64,000 nucleotides of DNA from Planctomycetaceae bacterium (GCA_021732845.1 JAKFUF010000004.1:1-64000), one strand, 5' to 3'; positions 41,550 to 50,746 are shown, counted from the first letter of the stretch. Made by a program: numbers and translations. Notes: generated by a model not told the origin, from the letters alone.

Positions 41550-41822
41550 TCAATAGTCTTCGGGTAACAGGATCGTGGTCACCGAGCGGTCGGACTCGGT
41601 GATGATCCAGAAGCGGTGCTGGCCTTTTCCGTATGCCGAGAACAGACGGCATCCCTGCTGCACGGCGGATTCATTCGCCAGCGTATCTTCCGGGCACAGG
41701 TCGCCCCAGTCGCCGCAGGCATGTCGGCGCAGGGCAGTCATGACCTCTTCGGTGGTGAGCTGCAAGCTGGCGTTCGCCGTGACGGCCACTTGGCCGAGCG
41801 GAAACCGTGCGGTTCCGGTCAT
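41550..41822 (-). CDS. Conserved element-associated protein
   Basis: A 90-residue product whose pattern (LRRHACGDWGDLCPEDTLAN, then RFWIITESDRSVTTILLPEDY) matches a family of small proteins common on plasmids and integrative elements. The function is not known. It overlaps the stop of the ArdC-like gene by 4 bases (41819-41822), so it is probably translated with it. Confidence 0.75.
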   Translation of the reverse strand: MTGTARFPLGQVAVTANASLQLTTEEVMTALRRHACGDWGDLCPEDTLANESAVQQGCRLFSAYGKGQHRFWIITESDRSVTTILLPEDY

Positions 41823-42739
41823 GGCTGGTCTCCCGGCTCGATAGTCTGGGTGCGATTACTGCCGGGCTGTAGCCCGTGCAGGAAGTCCACCGCACGCTGG
41901 GCGTGGGCAGCCGCCTTGAAAATGGCGCGACTGTCGTCTTTCAGGACTTTCAGCCAGTGGTCGAGATACGCGGCGTGGTCCTCACGAATCTCGGGGGTGA
42001 TGCCAAGGTCGCAGCAGAGGAAGGCCGCACCGATCTCGGCGACCAGTTCTTCCTGGGCGTATCCTTCGTCGCCATACTTCTTGCGCCCGAATTCGCGGGT
42101 CAGTCGGCTGGGATGCTTGGTCCAGTGGGTCAGCTCGTGAGCGAGCGTCGCGGAATAGCTCTCGGCGTCCCGGAAAGCCGCGAAGGGCGGCATCTGCACA
42201 TAGTCCGCAGCGCAGGCGTAGTAAGCCTGATTCCCGCCGTGGCGGATGTCGGCACCGGTATTGGCGAAGAACTGGTCAGCGGTTTCGATCCGCTGCACCG
42301 GGTCGAGTTGCGGGGCGGCAGTGGCGTAGAAGTGATCGGGGAGTCCCTCGATCTGCTCGACGTTGAAGACGGTGTAACCTTTCATGAAGTAGATGTCGCG
42401 CGCGTTCTCCTCGCCGCCTTCGATGGCCTCGGTCTTGGTGATGCGGTTGGCATAGACGACCAGCGATCCCCTGGAGTCCTTCCGGACGTTGCCATTCAAT
42501 TCCTTCGCCTGATTGAAGGTCATCCAGATGGGGGCGGTAAAGTTATGGCTCATGGCAGATGCCCAGAGCATCAGCACGTTGATGCCCTTGTAGGGCTGAC
42601 CAATCGCTCGTAAGGGCCGGGTGATGCGCCCGGCGGCGTGTTCGGCGTCCCACGGTTTGAGCCAAGGGCGGACACCGTTTTCGAGGTCGGTGATGATGGC
42701 GTTTGTAACGCGGGTATAGAGGTCAGTGCGTGTCGTCAT
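41819..42739 (-). CDS. ArdC-like antirestriction protein
   Basis: The 306-residue product has an N-terminal ssDNA-binding domain of the ArdC type (LYTRVTNAIITDLENGVRPW, and KGINVLMLWASAM) and a C-terminal zincin-like metalloprotease domain with HELTHW near residue 203. ArdC proteins bind single-stranded DNA entering during conjugation and blunt restriction. The start at 42739 is preferred over 42757 because AAAGGA is 8 bases upstream. It belongs to the left arm of the mobile element with the ParB-like gene 54 bases upstream. Confidence 0.85.
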   Translation of the reverse strand: MTTRTDLYTRVTNAIITDLENGVRPWLKPWDAEHAAGRITRPLRAIGQPYKGINVLMLWASAMSHNFTAPIWMTFNQAKELNGNVRKDSRGSLVVYANRITKTEAIEGGEENARDIYFMKGYTVFNVEQIEGLPDHFYATAAPQLDPVQRIETADQFFANTGADIRHGGNQAYYACAADYVQMPPFAAFRDAESYSATLAHELTHWTKHPSRLTREFGRKKYGDEGYAQEELVAEIGAAFLCCDLGITPEIREDHAAYLDHWLKVLKDDSRAIFKAAAHAQRAVDFLHGLQPGSNRTQTIEPGDQP

Positions 42740-42792
42740 GGTTGGAATCCTTTCCAAGAGTGGGCGGGTGTTTCCACCCGCCCGGTTGCTGG

Positions 42793-44736
42793 TTATGCCG
42801 CCTTCCTGGCTTTTTTGGCTTTGGCCGGTTTCAGACTCTCGGCGATGCCGAAGGCCATGCTGGTCGGAAGCCAGCCTTTCAGCCTCTCCACCTGGTCTGG
42901 CGTCCGGCCATGCTTCTCGGGATCGGAAAAAGCCCGGTCAAGCTGATCGACGAGCGATGCTTTCTTTTCGCCCACTCGGGATTGCGACCATGCTTCCCCA
43001 AGGACTTCGCGGCTGATTCCAAGCAATTGCTCGCGGGTGATGCGGCCCAGATAGTTACCCTTGGTCGGCCGCCAGTAGCCGGCCATGTCGGCGTCTGTCA
43101 GTGACAAGGCGACATCGTAGGCCGTGGCATCCTCGCCTGCGGCGGGGGCCAGCTTTGGTTTCAGCGTCAACGCCACGCAATAGGCCAGCAATTCCAGCTT
43201 GGCCGTATCGGGCAACGAACGGAACGAATCGAACCGGGCGGCTTCTGATCGCGGCTTGAACCAATTGGCGGGAAGGGACTTCGCGATCGCGGCGAGAGCG
43301 TCGCCAGCCGCCGTCGGTTCTTTCTCGCTCGCCGGATTCAGGCGAGGGCGCTTGAACTGCACGTCGGCACCGTCATCGGCAGAAGGGATGTCGAGCATCG
43401 TGCTGGCCACCTGAAAGACCAACAGGTCCAGGGCAATCGCCGGATGCTTTGCGATCTCCACCTGTGCAACCTGTAAGCGGTCGGCTGCAAGGTCGCGGCG
43501 GAGGCTTTCGGTCAGTGGGTTTTTCGGCTTGGCCCGGTCCGGCTCGCCGTCGCCGCCATCCGTCCTCAGCAGCTTTGCCAGTTGCTTGCGCTGCTCCGGT
43601 CTGACCAGTCCCTTGTCGATGAACGGCGTTCCGTCCTGGCCGATAGAAACAAAGCAGCCAGCCAACGCCTTGTGCTCGGCTTCAAAGCCGACGAAAGTCG
43701 CCAGCTTTTGTTCCACCTCGTCCTGACAGTCACGAACGGCTTGCTGCTGGTCGAGCAACTCATCCGACTCGGTATCCTCAAGAGCCGCCTCGATTGCTTC
43801 CAGTTCGCCGTCAAGTTGCTGCTTGAAGGCGAGAAGTTCGGCCGGTGCGTCGATAAGCTGCGGCGGAATCCGCGTGCAGCGATTGACCAGCGTGTAATCA
43901 CGCTCCGGATTGATCTCTATCCAGTTCCAGCCTTCGGCTTCGAGTTCCCGGCGGATGCCGTCGAGCTTCTTCTCGGCTAACCGGTTGAGCAATGCGGGCT
44001 TTTCAAGATAGACCTCCTCGCTGAACAGGTCAGTCCGGCTGGCACCGCCAGCGGCAGTGTAAGCGTCCAGCCCGACAAAGCGTGCCAGCTTGCTGGAAGC
44101 ATCGACCATCTTTTCGGTAAGTGCGTCGCGGATAACGCTCGGGTCGTCCTTCTGCCAGTCCTGAAGCGATTTGAACACCTTGAGCTGTCGGCGGTGGTCG
44201 TCGGTGATGGTAAAGGCCATCAGGCATTCAAGGGTAATGCCTTCGTCGCGATATTCCTGGAGCAGGTCGGGTGCGACGCGAGCCAGTTTCATGCGCTTTT
44301 GGACGAGGCTTTCCTCGACTCCAAACCGCACAGCCACATCGGCGGCAGTCTGTCCCTTGTCGATCAGTTCAGCGAATGCCTGGAACTGGTCGGCCGGGTG
44401 CATGGCCAGCCGGACGGTGTTTTCGGCTAGGCTCATTTCAAGGGCATGGGCCTCGGTAACGATCTGGCATGGCACCGCGAAATCCGTTGGCAGCTTGCCC
44501 TCGGCCTGAATCGAACGGATTGCCTCCAGTCGCCGACCCCCGGCTATGACGAGAAACGCGCCGTCACCTGCGTCGGTGACGACGAGGTTCTGCATCAGTC
44601 CGTGCGACAGGATGGATGCTTTCAATTCGCCGATTCCGTCTTGCCGGATGGTGCGGCGGGCATTGAGTGGGGATTTCTCAAGCCTTGAAACAGCGATGAG
44701 CTGCGGTTGAGTCGTAGTAATGTCAGTGTTGGTCAT
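42793..44736 (-). CDS. ParB/RepB/Spo0J-type protein, long form
   Basis: A 647-residue protein with an N-terminal ParB nuclease-like domain (AVSRLEKSPLNARR, the GGRRLEAIRS box, and the ENTVRLAMHPADQ helix) and an HTH (TAADVAVRFGVEESLVQKRM). The long C-terminal half is unique, mostly helical, and ends in a Lys/Ala-rich tail. ATG 44736 follows GGAG by 6 bases; the frame is open upstream to 44793. Such ParB-like proteins on mobile elements function in partition, replication control or transcription; no ParA is visible in the window. Confidence 0.82.
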   Translation of the reverse strand: MTNTDITTTQPQLIAVSRLEKSPLNARRTIRQDGIGELKASILSHGLMQNLVVTDAGDGAFLVIAGGRRLEAIRSIQAEGKLPTDFAVPCQIVTEAHALEMSLAENTVRLAMHPADQFQAFAELIDKGQTAADVAVRFGVEESLVQKRMKLARVAPDLLQEYRDEGITLECLMAFTITDDHRRQLKVFKSLQDWQKDDPSVIRDALTEKMVDASSKLARFVGLDAYTAAGGASRTDLFSEEVYLEKPALLNRLAEKKLDGIRRELEAEGWNWIEINPERDYTLVNRCTRIPPQLIDAPAELLAFKQQLDGELEAIEAALEDTESDELLDQQQAVRDCQDEVEQKLATFVGFEAEHKALAGCFVSIGQDGTPFIDKGLVRPEQRKQLAKLLRTDGGDGEPDRAKPKNPLTESLRRDLAADRLQVAQVEIAKHPAIALDLLVFQVASTMLDIPSADDGADVQFKRPRLNPASEKEPTAAGDALAAIAKSLPANWFKPRSEAARFDSFRSLPDTAKLELLAYCVALTLKPKLAPAAGEDATAYDVALSLTDADMAGYWRPTKGNYLGRITREQLLGISREVLGEAWSQSRVGEKKASLVDQLDRAFSDPEKHGRTPDQVERLKGWLPTSMAFGIAESLKPAKAKKARKAA

Positions 44737-44804
44737 AAGTAACTCCATGAATTGTTGGTTGAAAATGAAACCGGTGGGCGGCGAACCACCCACCGGTACC
44801 CAAC

Positions 44805-45068
44805 TCAGGCTGCTGCCTGAGCGGATTCTTTGCGGCCTTTGGCGTCGGCCTGCTGCTGGTGCATGATCCAGGTGTGGGCCAGGTCGAGCAGCTTGGCCAT
44901 CGTCAGCAGGTCGTCGGAGCCGAGGCTGTCGGTCTCTTTCCAGGTATCATCACCCTGCTTGTAGCCGCGGCTGGGATTGACGCTGTACCAGTTGCCCTTC
45001 TCGCCGTGGTTTCTCCAGATCGTGACTTGCAGGACGCCGATGCGGATTTTGTGTGCTGGTTGTGACAT
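44805..45068 (-). CDS. Small element protein of unknown function
   Basis: An 87-residue product starting at ATG 45068, with GAAGGAAA upstream. Sequence such as IGVLQVTIWRNHGEKGNWYS followed by SRGYKQGDDTWKETDSL resembles a family of short plasmid proteins with a predicted small beta sheet and helix. The function is unknown. It is 68 bases upstream of the ParB-like gene and likely cotranscribed. Confidence 0.72.
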   Translation of the reverse strand: MSQPAHKIRIGVLQVTIWRNHGEKGNWYSVNPSRGYKQGDDTWKETDSLGSDDLLTMAKLLDLAHTWIMHQQQADAKGRKESAQAAA

Positions 45069-45165
45069 GTTGATTTCCTTCTCTTTTGTTTCCGGCCCCA
45101 CCATTGAGGCCTTACGGCACGCCACTGAATCGGCTCTAGTCCGGGGCGAAGCGAGCGCAGCGAAC

Positions 45166-45223
45166 CGGGCAAGCGGAAAATTGGGGGCGACCTTCAGGGG
45201 GAACCGATTATCCGCTTGCCCGG
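45166..45223. repeat. 13-bp inverted repeat, large hairpin
   Basis: CCGGGCAAGCGGA (45166-45178) and TCCGCTTGCCCGG (45211-45223) are perfect inverted copies around a 32-base, G-rich spacer. It lies in the gene-free stretch 45069-45542 between the small protein start and the tRNA gene. It could be a regulatory RNA structure, a recombination site or an origin. Confidence 0.6.
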
Positions 45224-45542
45224 CCCGGCGGCTGATTCACAGTGCCAGTAATAAGGCCACAGGAGGGGTTGGATCGAAGCGGGGGGAGACGACTTGGATG
45301 ACCGGATTAACACAACGCTTTAATGTCTCGGGTCAAGCCTTTGACGATCAGGGAGTTTTCAGGGCGAAACGAAACAATTGGAAAGGGCCGATTATCGGCC
45401 TGGTGCCTGGAAAGGGGCGGGGAGAAAAGCGGAGTCCAGAAACACTCGGCTGGCCGGATGGTGACGTGGCATTACGATCACACAGATGGGTTACATTCGC
45501 CTGTCGGCGCGAGACCGATTGGGCCAGACTCCCGATAGGCGA

Positions 45543-45627
45543 TGGTGCGGATGATCGGACTCGAACCGATACTCTTTTGGGAACGGAAACCTAAATCCCG
45601 CGCGTCTGCCAATTCCGCCACACCCGC
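45543..45627 (-). tRNA. tRNA-Leu (UAG anticodon)
   Basis: Read on the minus strand, the acceptor arm GCGGGTG pairs with CATCCGC, followed by the A discriminator and an encoded CCA. The anticodon stem CGGGA/TTCCG holds the loop TTTAGGT with anticodon TAG, which reads CUA. A long variable arm and the T-loop GGTTCGAGTCC are as expected for tRNA-Leu. It lies 64 bases from the integrase stop, a common integration setting, but the integrase is on the 5' side of the tRNA. Confidence 0.93.
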
Positions 45628-45691
45628 ACAATTCACCTCTATAGCTGTGAAGGATGCTTCAGCCAACAAATATTGTTTCGATGGATCGCTC

Positions 45692-46891
45692 TCAGTCTTC
45701 TTCAATGGGTGAGGACTGCTCAGTTTTGCTTAGGTTCGGCTTGTTTTTCCGCACGTTAATGGCTGCCGCGTCCAGCGTGTTCTTGATGTGTGAGGCATAG
45801 TATTTCTCAATCATCTCGACGCTTGTACGGCAGTTCTTCGCAATCTGGTAAATGTCGGCGCCCTCCATCAGGCGTAGGCAGATGTAGGTGTGCCTCAAGC
45901 TGTAGGCGGTGCGGCGATTTCCGTCCCGATCAACCTTCAATTCAAGCTCGTTCAGAATGATATTGAACAGGTCACGTTGGGTTTTCCCAAAGACTCGGTC
46001 CTTTGGCAGCGGTTTCTTGCGCTTCCGCAACCGCTCAAAGGGCATGACTGCGCCGGTCATGCTTTTGCAGTAACCCACACCACGCTTGCCGCGTACTTCG
46101 ATTTCGAGGATGCGTTCGCTCGTTGCTTCATCGGTAACGATGGCAACGTCTCGAAATTCGAGGCGGGCGGCCTCGTCCGGCCTCAACCCAGTGTTTGCCA
46201 TGAAAAGAACGTAATCGTGCAAGTTCTCGCACGCCATTTTCCAACGAGGGTTCTTCGGGCTTTGGGCCCTTTTGCGAGTTGCCTGATAAAGCTGCTTGTA
46301 CTCTTCGGGCGAGAACCACGCCCGATGGGTGATTTTGCCAGACATCTTGTAAGGTGCTGAAATGTCGGGCAGATACGGTAACCAGCCTTGCCGGTTGGCA
46401 GTTTTCAGGACTTGCCGGAGGACCACCAATTCCTGTTGAAGAGTGCTCCGCGACGGCCGGAGAGGTTCGCCCGTCTTCTTATCCTTGCGGGATGTCACCC
46501 GATGGATGCGGTAATCTTGCACCAATCCCGGTGTTATCTCCGAAAGAGCCTTGTCGCCGAAAAAGGGAAGCAGGTGAACTCGTAGCCGGTCGCGCACGCC
46601 TTCCACGTATTTCGGGCTGCGTTCACCAAAAGTGATAACTTCGTATTCGACAAGGAACCTGTCAGCGGCGAGTCGGAACGTCTTTCCGCCTTTAAGCTCG
46701 CCCAAACGGTCTTTGACTTTCAGGCCAAGATACCAGTCCTCAGCGAAGTCTTTTGCATGTGAAAGACTTTCCTCCATCGTGGAGACTCGCCAGTTCTTGC
46801 CCGCGAGGTAGGTCGAGCATTGCCAGTAGCTGCTGTTTTCCCGGCGGTAGATATGGAGCTTTCCTCCCATCATTTCATGGTGTTCTGGCAT
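45692..46891 (-). CDS. Tyrosine recombinase / integrase
   Basis: A 399-residue site-specific recombinase. The N-terminal part has an arm-binding-like region and a SAM-like core-binding domain (about residues 70-175). The catalytic domain shows Arg237 in TGLRPDEAARL, a Lys near 269, SLRHTYICLRL (Arg333-His334) and the nucleophilic Tyr365 in VEMIEKYYAS. The usual second histidine position is occupied by NCRTS, which is seen in other element integrases. It probably integrates the element at the adjacent tRNA-Leu. Two TGTGTAAGT direct repeats lie 48-67 bases upstream of its start. Confidence 0.9.
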   Translation of the reverse strand: MPEHHEMMGGKLHIYRRENSSYWQCSTYLAGKNWRVSTMEESLSHAKDFAEDWYLGLKVKDRLGELKGGKTFRLAADRFLVEYEVITFGERSPKYVEGVRDRLRVHLLPFFGDKALSEITPGLVQDYRIHRVTSRKDKKTGEPLRPSRSTLQQELVVLRQVLKTANRQGWLPYLPDISAPYKMSGKITHRAWFSPEEYKQLYQATRKRAQSPKNPRWKMACENLHDYVLFMANTGLRPDEAARLEFRDVAIVTDEATSERILEIEVRGKRGVGYCKSMTGAVMPFERLRKRKKPLPKDRVFGKTQRDLFNIILNELELKVDRDGNRRTAYSLRHTYICLRLMEGADIYQIAKNCRTSVEMIEKYYASHIKNTLDAAAINVRKNKPNLSKTEQSSPIEED

Positions 46892-46938
46892 CCTGGGCTT
46901 CCCTGCCTCATCAATAATGACGATTTAGTGTGAAATAC

Positions 46939-46958
46939 TGTGTAAGTTATGTGTAAGT
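46939..46958. promoter_or_regulatory. TGTGTAAGT direct repeat upstream of the integrase
   Basis: TGTGTAAGT occurs at 46939-46947 and 46950-46958, one helical turn apart, in the promoter region of the integrase. It may be an operator or an integrase arm site. Confidence 0.4.
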
Positions 46959-47407
46959 CATTTTCTCTTGGCGGTCAATCAAAATGTGCTTGTTTCAGTG
47001 GTGTTTAACGCATGTGCGAGTGGTCGTTTACTGGATTTAGGTTCGGATGCTGTGTTGACTAAAGCATTAATATTACAAGAGAAAATGCCTAAGAAAGAAC
47101 GTATGTGAAAGAGAATGTGTAAAAATGATGCGTTTATGCATGTGGTTTAGTTATTTAGATGACTTAGAACCACTAGATGTAGACATTCGATGAATTGGTA
47201 TTTTCATTTGAAGTGATTGAATGTCCAGACGCAGCCGTTGACCAGGACAAACGACGGCCATTCGGCAGTGTTTTGAGGCTCAACATGGCCCGGTAGCCAT
47301 TTCAGAGCTTTGAACCAGTGGTGATGACAGGAACCCGAGTGACGACCAGGTGTCCATCAAGCTCCTCCAAGAATTGGCAAAAAATATCGCTTTGCGGAAA
47401 GCCTGGC

Positions 47408-47448
47408 AATGTCTATGCGTGACATTGCGGTGGCGCATAGGTGACATT
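47408..47448. other. Candidate oriT hairpin
   Basis: CTATGCG (47413-47419) pairs with CGCATAG (47434-47440), and outside it AATGT (47408-47412) pairs with ACATT (47444-47448) with a 3-base bulge. It is 97 bases upstream of the MobF relaxase, where oriT sites of this class usually lie. The rest of the 650-base gap (46892-47544) is AT-rich and has no gene. Confidence 0.4.
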
Positions 47449-47501
47449 TAGGAAAGATCAATCCCGGCAAATTGAGGGTGAGTGCCGGTTACGGAGCAGT
47501 C

Positions 47502-47518
47502 GTTAACATTTCGTTAAC
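47502..47518. promoter_or_regulatory. Paired GTTAAC boxes upstream of the relaxase
   Basis: GTTAAC at 47502-47507 and 47513-47518, 11 bases apart, 27 bases before the relaxase ATG; the same arrangement occurs at 6857-6873. Confidence 0.45.
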
Positions 47519-47544
47519 GCGATTGTGATAGTCTAAAATGAGGC

Positions 47545-50241
47545 ATGATCCGCATCACGCAACAGGATAGTGCCAAGGACGCCAAACGCTACTACGCGAC
47601 GGCGGACTATTACAGCGAAGGGCAGGAGCTGGTTGGCTCCTGGGGCGGCAAGGGCGCATCCCGGCTTGGTCTTGAAGGGACCGTTGACAAGTTCTCTTTT
47701 GAGCGGCTTTGCGACAACCTTGATCCACGGACCGGGGAACCGCTGACAGTCCGGACACGTTCCGACCGGACGGTGGGGTACGACTTCACATTCTCGGTGC
47801 CGAAGTCGGTGTCATTGCTGTACGCCTTGAGCGGCGACCAGGACATTCTGGGTGCGTTCCGTGCGGCGGTCGATGAGACGATGCGTGAGATGGAAGCGGA
47901 GATGAAGACACGCATTCGCAGGAATCTCCAGGATACCGACCGCACTACCGGCAACATGGCCTGGGCAGAATTCATCCACACCACATCCCGGCCCGTTGAC
48001 GGCCTCCCCGATCCGCAATTGCACGCCCATGTCTTCGTGTTCAACACAACCTGGGACGAAGAGGAAAGCCGCTGGAAAGCGGGCCAGTTCCGGGAACTCA
48101 AGCGGGATGCCCCGTACTTCCAGGCGGCATTCCGGGTCCGCCTCGCGGGCAAGCTTCAGGATCTGGGCTTTGGCGTTGCTCGCAAGCGGGACGATTTCGA
48201 GATTGCCGGGATTCCGGCCGATGTGCTGGGGCGATTCTCGCGGCGCACGGCGTTGATCGAGAAGCTGGCTGAGGAAAAAGGCATCACCGATCCCGACCGC
48301 AAAGCGGAACTCGGGGCCGAAACCCGCGAAAAGAAAGGCAAGCCACTTGGCTGGGATTCGCTGCGTAAAGAATGGGACGCACGTCTTACCGACAAGGAAC
48401 GCAAGGCGCTGGCGGCGGTCCACCGCCGTGAAATCTTAATTGCAAGGCCCGAGCGTGGTGAGGTCTACTCCGTCGATCACGCCGTCGAGCATAGTTTCGT
48501 GCGCGAGGCGGTGGTGCCGGAGCGCAAGCTGCTTACCGAAGCCCTGAAACGCGGAATCGGCGCAGTGACGGTCGAGGGCGTGACTCGCGAAATGGCGGAG
48601 CGTCCCCTGATCCGCAGCGAGGTCGCCGGTCGCAAGATGGCGACCACAAAAGAAATGGTGGCGCTGGAATCGCGTCTGATCGACTTCGCACGCCAGGGAC
48701 GCGGGCGTTGCCGGCCGCTGGGTGATCCGGATCGCCCATGCTCGCGGGAATGGTTCAACGACGGCCAGAAGGAAGCTGTCCGGCACGTCCTCGGCTCCCG
48801 CGACCGCGTGATGATTATCCGCGGTGTTGCCGGGACGGGAAAAACGACGCTCGAACAGGAAATCGGCGAAGCATTGGCGGACGCCAATCGGCCGGTCGTC
48901 GCCCTGGCTCAGTCGGTGAAGGCCAGCCGGGAAGTGCTGCGTGAAGAGGCAGGCTTCAAAATGGCCGACACCGTGGCCCGGTTCATGAAAGACTCGGCCA
49001 TGCAGGAAGCGGCGAGGGGCGGCGTCATCCTCGTCGATGAGGCCAGCCAGCTCGGCACGCGGGACATGCTCAGCGTGTTCGACGTGGCGCAGTCTGTAAA
49101 CGCCCGCGTCATTCTCGTGGGCGACCGCAGGCAACACCGCAGTGTCACTGCCGGTGAACCGCTGAAGCTGCTGGAAGAAACGGCGGGTCTGCAAGTAGCC
49201 GAAGTGACGGACATCCTGCGCCAGCAGGGCGATTACAAGAAAGCGGCGCAGGCGCTGAGCGAAGGCAGGACGGATGAAGGATTCGAGGAACTCGACAAGC
49301 TGGGCTGGATCAAGGAAGTGGCCGATGGCGACCGCTACAAGCAGTTGGCCGACGCATACCTCTCGGCGGTGGCCGAGAAGAAAAAGGGCGACCAGCCCAA
49401 GTCGGCACTCGTCGTGTCGCCGACACACGCCGAAGCGAACCGAATCACGGATGCGATTCGCAGCGGGTTGAAGGCGCAAGGCAAGCTCGGCGAGGAACAC
49501 ATCGTCAAAGGATGGGTTGCGGCCCATCTGACGGATGCGCAGAAAACCGATGCCACTCAGTACGAGCCGGGCGACCTGCTTCAGTTCCACCAGAATGCAC
49601 CCGGCTACCAGAAAGGATCGCGCCTGATCGTGGATGAGGGGGCCAAACCGCCGACCGAGCTTGCGACCCGTTTCGAGGCGTACCGCCCGACGCAGTTCGC
49701 CCTGGCCGCCGGAGACCGCGTGCGGGTCACGGCGGGCGGCAAGACCAAGGACGGCAAACATCGCTTAAGCAACGGGTCACTCCTGACCGTTCAGGGATTC
49801 ACCAAGGCCGGCGACATTGTTGTCGATCACGGCTGGGTCATCGCTCAGGATTTCGGCCATTTGACGCACGGATACGTCGTGACCAGTCATGCCAGCCAGG
49901 GCGTGACGGTGGACAAGGTATTTGTCGGCGTTTCCAGCGAGTCCTTCCCCGCGACGTACCAGCGGACGGCCTACGTCGCACTGACGCGGGGGAAAGAACA
50001 GGCACAGATATTCACAAACGACCGTAACGAGCTTTTGAAAGCGATCTGCCGACCCGACGATCCGATGTCGGCAACGGAGCTTTCAACGCCGACGCAACCG
50101 AAACCGAGTTTGCGCAGCGGCATGATGAAGCGTCTGGCGTTCGCACGCGGGCACGGCGTCTACGCTGCACGCAACGAGTCGCTCCAGCCGGGTGTCACCA
50201 GAGACGGTGTGGCCGTAAGGGGAATGGACCATGACCGATGA
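47545..50241 (+). CDS. MobF (TrwC/TraI-type) relaxase-helicase
   Basis: The 898-residue protein has an N-terminal relaxase domain with candidate catalytic tyrosines in RYYATADYY (residues 15-23) and the metal-binding HUH-type motif LHAHVFVFN near residue 158. It is followed by a RecD-like helicase with Walker A GVAGTGKTT near 427 and Walker B VILVDEASQLG. It would nick the element at oriT and unwind the strand for transfer. The stop overlaps the next gene start by 11 bases. The size is close to that of other MobF relaxases. Confidence 0.92.
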   Translation: MIRITQQDSAKDAKRYYATADYYSEGQELVGSWGGKGASRLGLEGTVDKFSFERLCDNLDPRTGEPLTVRTRSDRTVGYDFTFSVPKSVSLLYALSGDQDILGAFRAAVDETMREMEAEMKTRIRRNLQDTDRTTGNMAWAEFIHTTSRPVDGLPDPQLHAHVFVFNTTWDEEESRWKAGQFRELKRDAPYFQAAFRVRLAGKLQDLGFGVARKRDDFEIAGIPADVLGRFSRRTALIEKLAEEKGITDPDRKAELGAETREKKGKPLGWDSLRKEWDARLTDKERKALAAVHRREILIARPERGEVYSVDHAVEHSFVREAVVPERKLLTEALKRGIGAVTVEGVTREMAERPLIRSEVAGRKMATTKEMVALESRLIDFARQGRGRCRPLGDPDRPCSREWFNDGQKEAVRHVLGSRDRVMIIRGVAGTGKTTLEQEIGEALADANRPVVALAQSVKASREVLREEAGFKMADTVARFMKDSAMQEAARGGVILVDEASQLGTRDMLSVFDVAQSVNARVILVGDRRQHRSVTAGEPLKLLEETAGLQVAEVTDILRQQGDYKKAAQALSEGRTDEGFEELDKLGWIKEVADGDRYKQLADAYLSAVAEKKKGDQPKSALVVSPTHAEANRITDAIRSGLKAQGKLGEEHIVKGWVAAHLTDAQKTDATQYEPGDLLQFHQNAPGYQKGSRLIVDEGAKPPTELATRFEAYRPTQFALAAGDRVRVTAGGKTKDGKHRLSNGSLLTVQGFTKAGDIVVDHGWVIAQDFGHLTHGYVVTSHASQGVTVDKVFVGVSSESFPATYQRTAYVALTRGKEQAQIFTNDRNELLKAICRPDDPMSATELSTPTQPKPSLRSGMMKRLAFARGHGVYAARNESLQPGVTRDGVAVRGMDHDR

Positions 50242-50746
50242 CAGGCCGACCTATCGCAATCGCTTGCAGGGAATCCTCCACCCCGAAGGACACACCGCTC
50301 CACCACCGAAAAAAGAAGCGGACACTGAGGAAGCGGAAGGCTCGTGTGCGGCGTTTGGTTACTTGCGGGGCATCCGCGATTTGCCCGGTGCGGTGGAGTT
50401 CCGTTTCCGCGATGGCAACAGCACCTGGTTTCCTTACGGATGGATGGGACCGTGGCGGTACAACCCTTCCGAAGGACTGCTGCTGAAATTCTCCGGTGAC
50501 CTCGTGTACCTGGTGCTGATCCGGGGGAGCAACCTCGACAAGCCGCTGAGTGAAGGGGCCATCAATCTCACTACCGGCGGACTTCAACGGCACCGGGTGG
50601 TCTGGATTCGCGAGATGACTGATGAAGACATCCAGCAAGTGGGAGAGACGGGGCCGACCATCGACAGTATCGAAGTTGCGGAGTGCGAATCACAAGAGGC
50701 CGTCAAGGAATGGCTACAAAAGAACGCCCCGGCGTTTGCTCAGTGA
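50231..50746 (+). CDS. Protein of unknown function linked to the relaxase
   Basis: A 171-residue product whose ATG lies in the relaxase tail. The central part is beta-rich (GAVEFRFRDGNSTWFPYGWM), and the acidic C-terminus ends CESQEAVKEWLQKNAPAFAQ. No family is named. The same C-terminal pattern is recognisable as a remnant at about 58390-58455 (ETHEALKEWLQ, stop, TAPAF), so the gene family was once present there too. Coupled to the relaxase, it may be an accessory transfer protein. Confidence 0.72.
   Translation: MTDDRPTYRNRLQGILHPEGHTAPPPKKEADTEEAEGSCAAFGYLRGIRDLPGAVEFRFRDGNSTWFPYGWMGPWRYNPSEGLLLKFSGDLVYLVLIRGSNLDKPLSEGAINLTTGGLQRHRVVWIREMTDEDIQQVGETGPTIDSIEVAECESQEAVKEWLQKNAPAFAQ

Noticed and set aside
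45129-45540. Plus-strand frame of 205 codons crossing the tRNA region
   Set aside because: It runs through the tRNA and the inverted repeat and shows no protein-like pattern.
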